64,000 nucleotides of DNA from WJMT01 sp041686095 (GTDB lineage Bacteria; Acidobacteriota; Aminicenantia; Aminicenantales; Aminicenantaceae). The notes beneath the pieces were generated by a model. It saw only the letters and a list, made by a program, of their open reading frames with translations, did no database searches and had not been told where the DNA came from. Of this stretch, positions 62,099 through 64,000 are shown one piece after another; the stretch's first letter is position 1, and each line of letters begins with the position of its first letter. A program made the position numbers and the translations under genes. The stretch lies in contig JAWLEN010000001.1 in assembly GCA_041686095.1 (NCBI GenBank), positions 1-64,000 on the forward strand, read 5' to 3'.

Positions 62099-63103
62099 TT
62101 AAAATATTTTTTCTTGTTTTAATTTTCTGGACATAAGGTCTTTAAGAGCCTTTCTTGGGTCCTTGTTTTTATATAATATATTATAGACTTGTTCACAGAT
62201 GGGAATTTCTATTTCAAATTTTTCAGCCAGTTTTCTGGCTGAAAGCGTTGTGGTGACCCCTTCGGCCACCATTCTCATTTCCTTTAGAATGCTCTTAATC
62301 GAATTTCCCTTTCCTAATTCGAATCCCACATGTCTATTCCGGCTTAACTTTCCGGTACAGGTTAGAACAAGGTCTCCGATCCCTGCTAATCCTGAAAAAG
62401 TTTCTGCCTTTGCTCCCATCCTTACTCCAAGTCTTGTTATTTCAGCAATACCTCTGGTAATAAGAGCTGCAAGTGTGTTTCTTCCATAGCCAAGTCCATC
62501 TGAGATTCCTGCAGAGATGGCAATGATATTTTTGAGAGCTCCTGCAAGTTCCACTCCAACCACATCGCCTGATGTGTACGCTCTGAAAAAACTATTAGAA
62601 ACAAAAAACTGTACTTTTTTTGCAATATCTGGATTATTGGAAGCCACAACCACGGCGGTGGGATGAGATTCCGCAACTTCTCTGGCGAAACTGGGTCCGG
62701 ACATCACTGCAATTCTTGAAATTGTTTCAGGTCCAAATGTGCTCTGCATCAATTCACTCATCCGCTTCAGGGATTCATATTCGATCCCCTTGGTCAGACT
62801 GACGATGATTTGATTCTCACTAAGGAATGAGGAGATCTTTTCATACATCTGCCTGCAGTATTCTGAAGGAACCGCAATAAACACAATATCAGAATTTTGA
62901 AGAGTCTGCTTGAGGTCATTACCGAATGAAACCGATGAAGGGAATTCAACTCCGGGTAAAAAAGTTTTATTTTCTCTTGTTCGGGAAGTGGATTCATATA
63001 TTTCAGGCTCTCGGATCCAAAGTTTGGTCTCTATCCCTTTGCGCCCAAGATGGACACTAAAAGCACTTCCCCAACTCCCACCTCCTATAACACTTGCAAT
63101 CAT
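62099..63103 (-). CDS. gpsA: Glycerol-3-phosphate dehydrogenase NAD(P)+
   Basis: Reduces dihydroxyacetone phosphate to sn-glycerol-3-phosphate for phospholipids. 334 residues with NAD fold IGGGSWGSAFSVHLG at the N terminus, the catalytic Lys in ELAGALKNIIAISAGI, and GLAGIGDLVLTC. Its start overlaps the plsY stop by four bases, so the two lipid-synthesis steps are co-translated. Confidence 0.95.
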   Translation of the reverse strand: MIASVIGGGSWGSAFSVHLGRKGIETKLWIREPEIYESTSRTRENKTFLPGVEFPSSVSFGNDLKQTLQNSDIVFIAVPSEYCRQMYEKISSFLSENQIIVSLTKGIEYESLKRMSELMQSTFGPETISRIAVMSGPSFAREVAESHPTAVVVASNNPDIAKKVQFFVSNSFFRAYTSGDVVGVELAGALKNIIAISAGISDGLGYGRNTLAALITRGIAEITRLGVRMGAKAETFSGLAGIGDLVLTCTGKLSRNRHVGFELGKGNSIKSILKEMRMVAEGVTTTLSARKLAEKFEIEIPICEQVYNILYKNKDPRKALKDLMSRKLKQEKIF

Positions 63104-63690
63104 GCTTCTTTTTCTCCTAATTTCCTTTCTTTTCCCTGGATTAAACGTTTTATGTTTTCTCTGTGCTGGAAAGCTATGAGAATAAACACAAGAATACCAA
63201 AATAAATGACAAACTTATCATATCCGAAAATCAAAGCTGTGAACGGTAGTGTCATCACAGAAACAAGAGACCCTAAAGAAACATATTTTGTGATCATGAT
63301 TATGGCCAAGAAAACAAACACCAATATCAATAAAGAAGGTAAAGATAGAGCCAGATAAACACCTACAGTAGTGGCAACCCCTTTACCTCCCTTAAATTTT
63401 ATGTATATGGGAAAACAGTGCCCAAAAACAGCTAAAAATCCGCAGATAAGTGAGAAAAATAGATCGTCAAAAAGTTTTAAGGATAGAAAAACAGGGATAA
63501 ATCCTTTGATTACATCAAATAAAGCTGCTAAAAGAGCTGTTTTTTTATCAGTTAGTCTTAAAAGATTGGTGGCTCCTATGCTTCGGCTGCCAAAGTTACG
63601 GATATCTCGTTTCTTGATTTTTAGATAAAGGAGGTAACCTGTTGGGATAGATCCAAATAAATAAGAAAATAAAGCAAATAATATTTTCAT
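63100..63690 (-). CDS. plsY: Glycerol-3-phosphate acyltransferase PlsY
   Basis: Transfers acyl groups from acyl-phosphate to glycerol-3-phosphate at the inner membrane. 196 residues, five helices. The three catalytic motifs are present: YLFGSIPTGYLL then GSRSIGATNLLR, HCFPIYIKFKGGKGVAT and AFQHRENIKRLIQGKE. It overlaps thpR by four bases. Confidence 0.94.
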   Translation of the reverse strand: MKILFALFSYLFGSIPTGYLLYLKIKKRDIRNFGSRSIGATNLLRLTDKKTALLAALFDVIKGFIPVFLSLKLFDDLFFSLICGFLAVFGHCFPIYIKFKGGKGVATTVGVYLALSLPSLLILVFVFLAIIMITKYVSLGSLVSVMTLPFTALIFGYDKFVIYFGILVFILIAFQHRENIKRLIQGKERKLGEKEA

Positions 63691-64000
63691 CTTAATGGGC
63701 TCTCATAAAGTATATCATACACAGCTCCCTGAGGAGTTAAGGTGCTCTTAAATAAAGTCAATCTATTGACTTGTGTTTTCCCGAAGTCTTTATTTTTCGT
63801 TCGTTCGAGTTCAGGAATAAGTTTTTGGATCTCTGCCTTTTTTTTGACTCTTCCTAAAGTTAGATGAGGGTGAAAACTTCTCTTCTCTTTAGAAAAGCCG
63901 ATTTTTTCAGCTTCTGTTTCAATATCCGCATATACCCCTTTAATGAATGAATTATCTTCTATTCCAACCCAGATCACCTTTGGATTTTTGCTTTTTAAAG
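63687..64000 (-). CDS. thpR: RNA 2',3'-cyclic phosphodiesterase, partial
   Basis: The C-terminal part of a 2H-phosphoesterase (2'-5' RNA ligase family) whose start lies beyond the window. HPHLTLGRV is the second HxT motif; the upstream strand reads KNPKVIWVGIEDN as in the family. The frame is open to base 64000. Its stop overlaps the plsY start, so it heads a thpR-plsY-gpsA unit. Confidence 0.85.
   Translation of the reverse strand, partial: LKSKNPKVIWVGIEDNSFIKGVYADIETEAEKIGFSKEKRSFHPHLTLGRVKKKAEIQKLIPELERTKNKDFGKTQVNRLTLFKSTLTPQGAVYDILYESPLR

Overview
The window reads as one contiguous, AT-rich chromosomal segment of a diderm, mainly anaerobic, peptide- and amino-acid-using heterotroph. 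A diderm envelope is indicated by a patatin-POTRA-beta-barrel protein, several lipoproteins and many secreted peptidases. Anaerobic metabolism is indicated by a full-length pyruvate:ferredoxin oxidoreductase and an iron-sulfur L-serine dehydratase, while the Nuo membrane arm, a nickel superoxide dismutase and a rubrerythrin-like protein show electron transport and oxygen defence. The gene mix (many M14, M16 and M24 peptidases, DUF1573 and CcdA) is compatible with a Candidatus Aminicenantes-like lineage. That placement is an inference; no marker in the window proves it.

Layout. 1-11.2 kb: a repeat end, a DMT exporter, then a + strand run dnaX, ybaB, recR, PFOR, serine dehydratase, Xaa-Pro peptidase and an M50-CBS protease. 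11.2-16.1 kb: an M16 peptidase pair, an NtrC-type regulator whose 3' end runs into the RNase P RNA gene, and a repeat element. 16.1-23 kb: nuoNMLKJ, initiator tRNA, a PyrD-like flavoprotein. 23-34.5 kb: LigD-type phosphoesterase, rubrerythrin-like protein, secreted Ni-SOD, a large M14 peptidase, patatin transporter, CcdA, rhodanese relic, DUF1573, alpha-galactosidase, CheY-like protein. 34.5-47.7 kb: repeat element, amidase, NusG paralogue, threonine dehydratase with permease, Asp/Glu racemase, an atypical Nramp protein with hydantoinase A/B, a second CheY-like protein, lipoprotein RidA, a degenerate diguanylate cyclase and XRE-ImmA. 47.7-58.2 kb: repeat, pepD, macro domain, a second M16 pair, NTT-like HEAT carrier, STAS, cysC, sat, RsbW-like kinase. 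58.2-64 kb: a 133-bp inverted-repeat element, metK, repeat, ahcY, TPR lipoprotein, gpsA, plsY and a partial thpR.

How the genes work together. Secreted M14 and M16 enzymes and intracellular PepD and PepP-like enzymes feed amino acids to serine and threonine dehydratases, and the resulting pyruvate goes to PFOR. metK and ahcY form the two ends of the methyl cycle. sat and cysC make PAPS, with no reductase in view. gpsA and plsY start phospholipid synthesis.

The most unusual part is the non-coding DNA. A family of modular elements of about 260-385 bp with AACCTG(G/A)-type terminal inverted repeats occurs at least four times in near-complete form, plus a cut end at base 1 and several 30-54-bp remnants. 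The modules inside are exchanged between copies, and one internal stem shows compensatory base changes. Other points are an rnpB gene overlapping a regulator CDS, promoters placed so close to start codons that transcripts would be leaderless, an M16 pair with no zinc motif, and an Nramp protein lacking its metal ligands.
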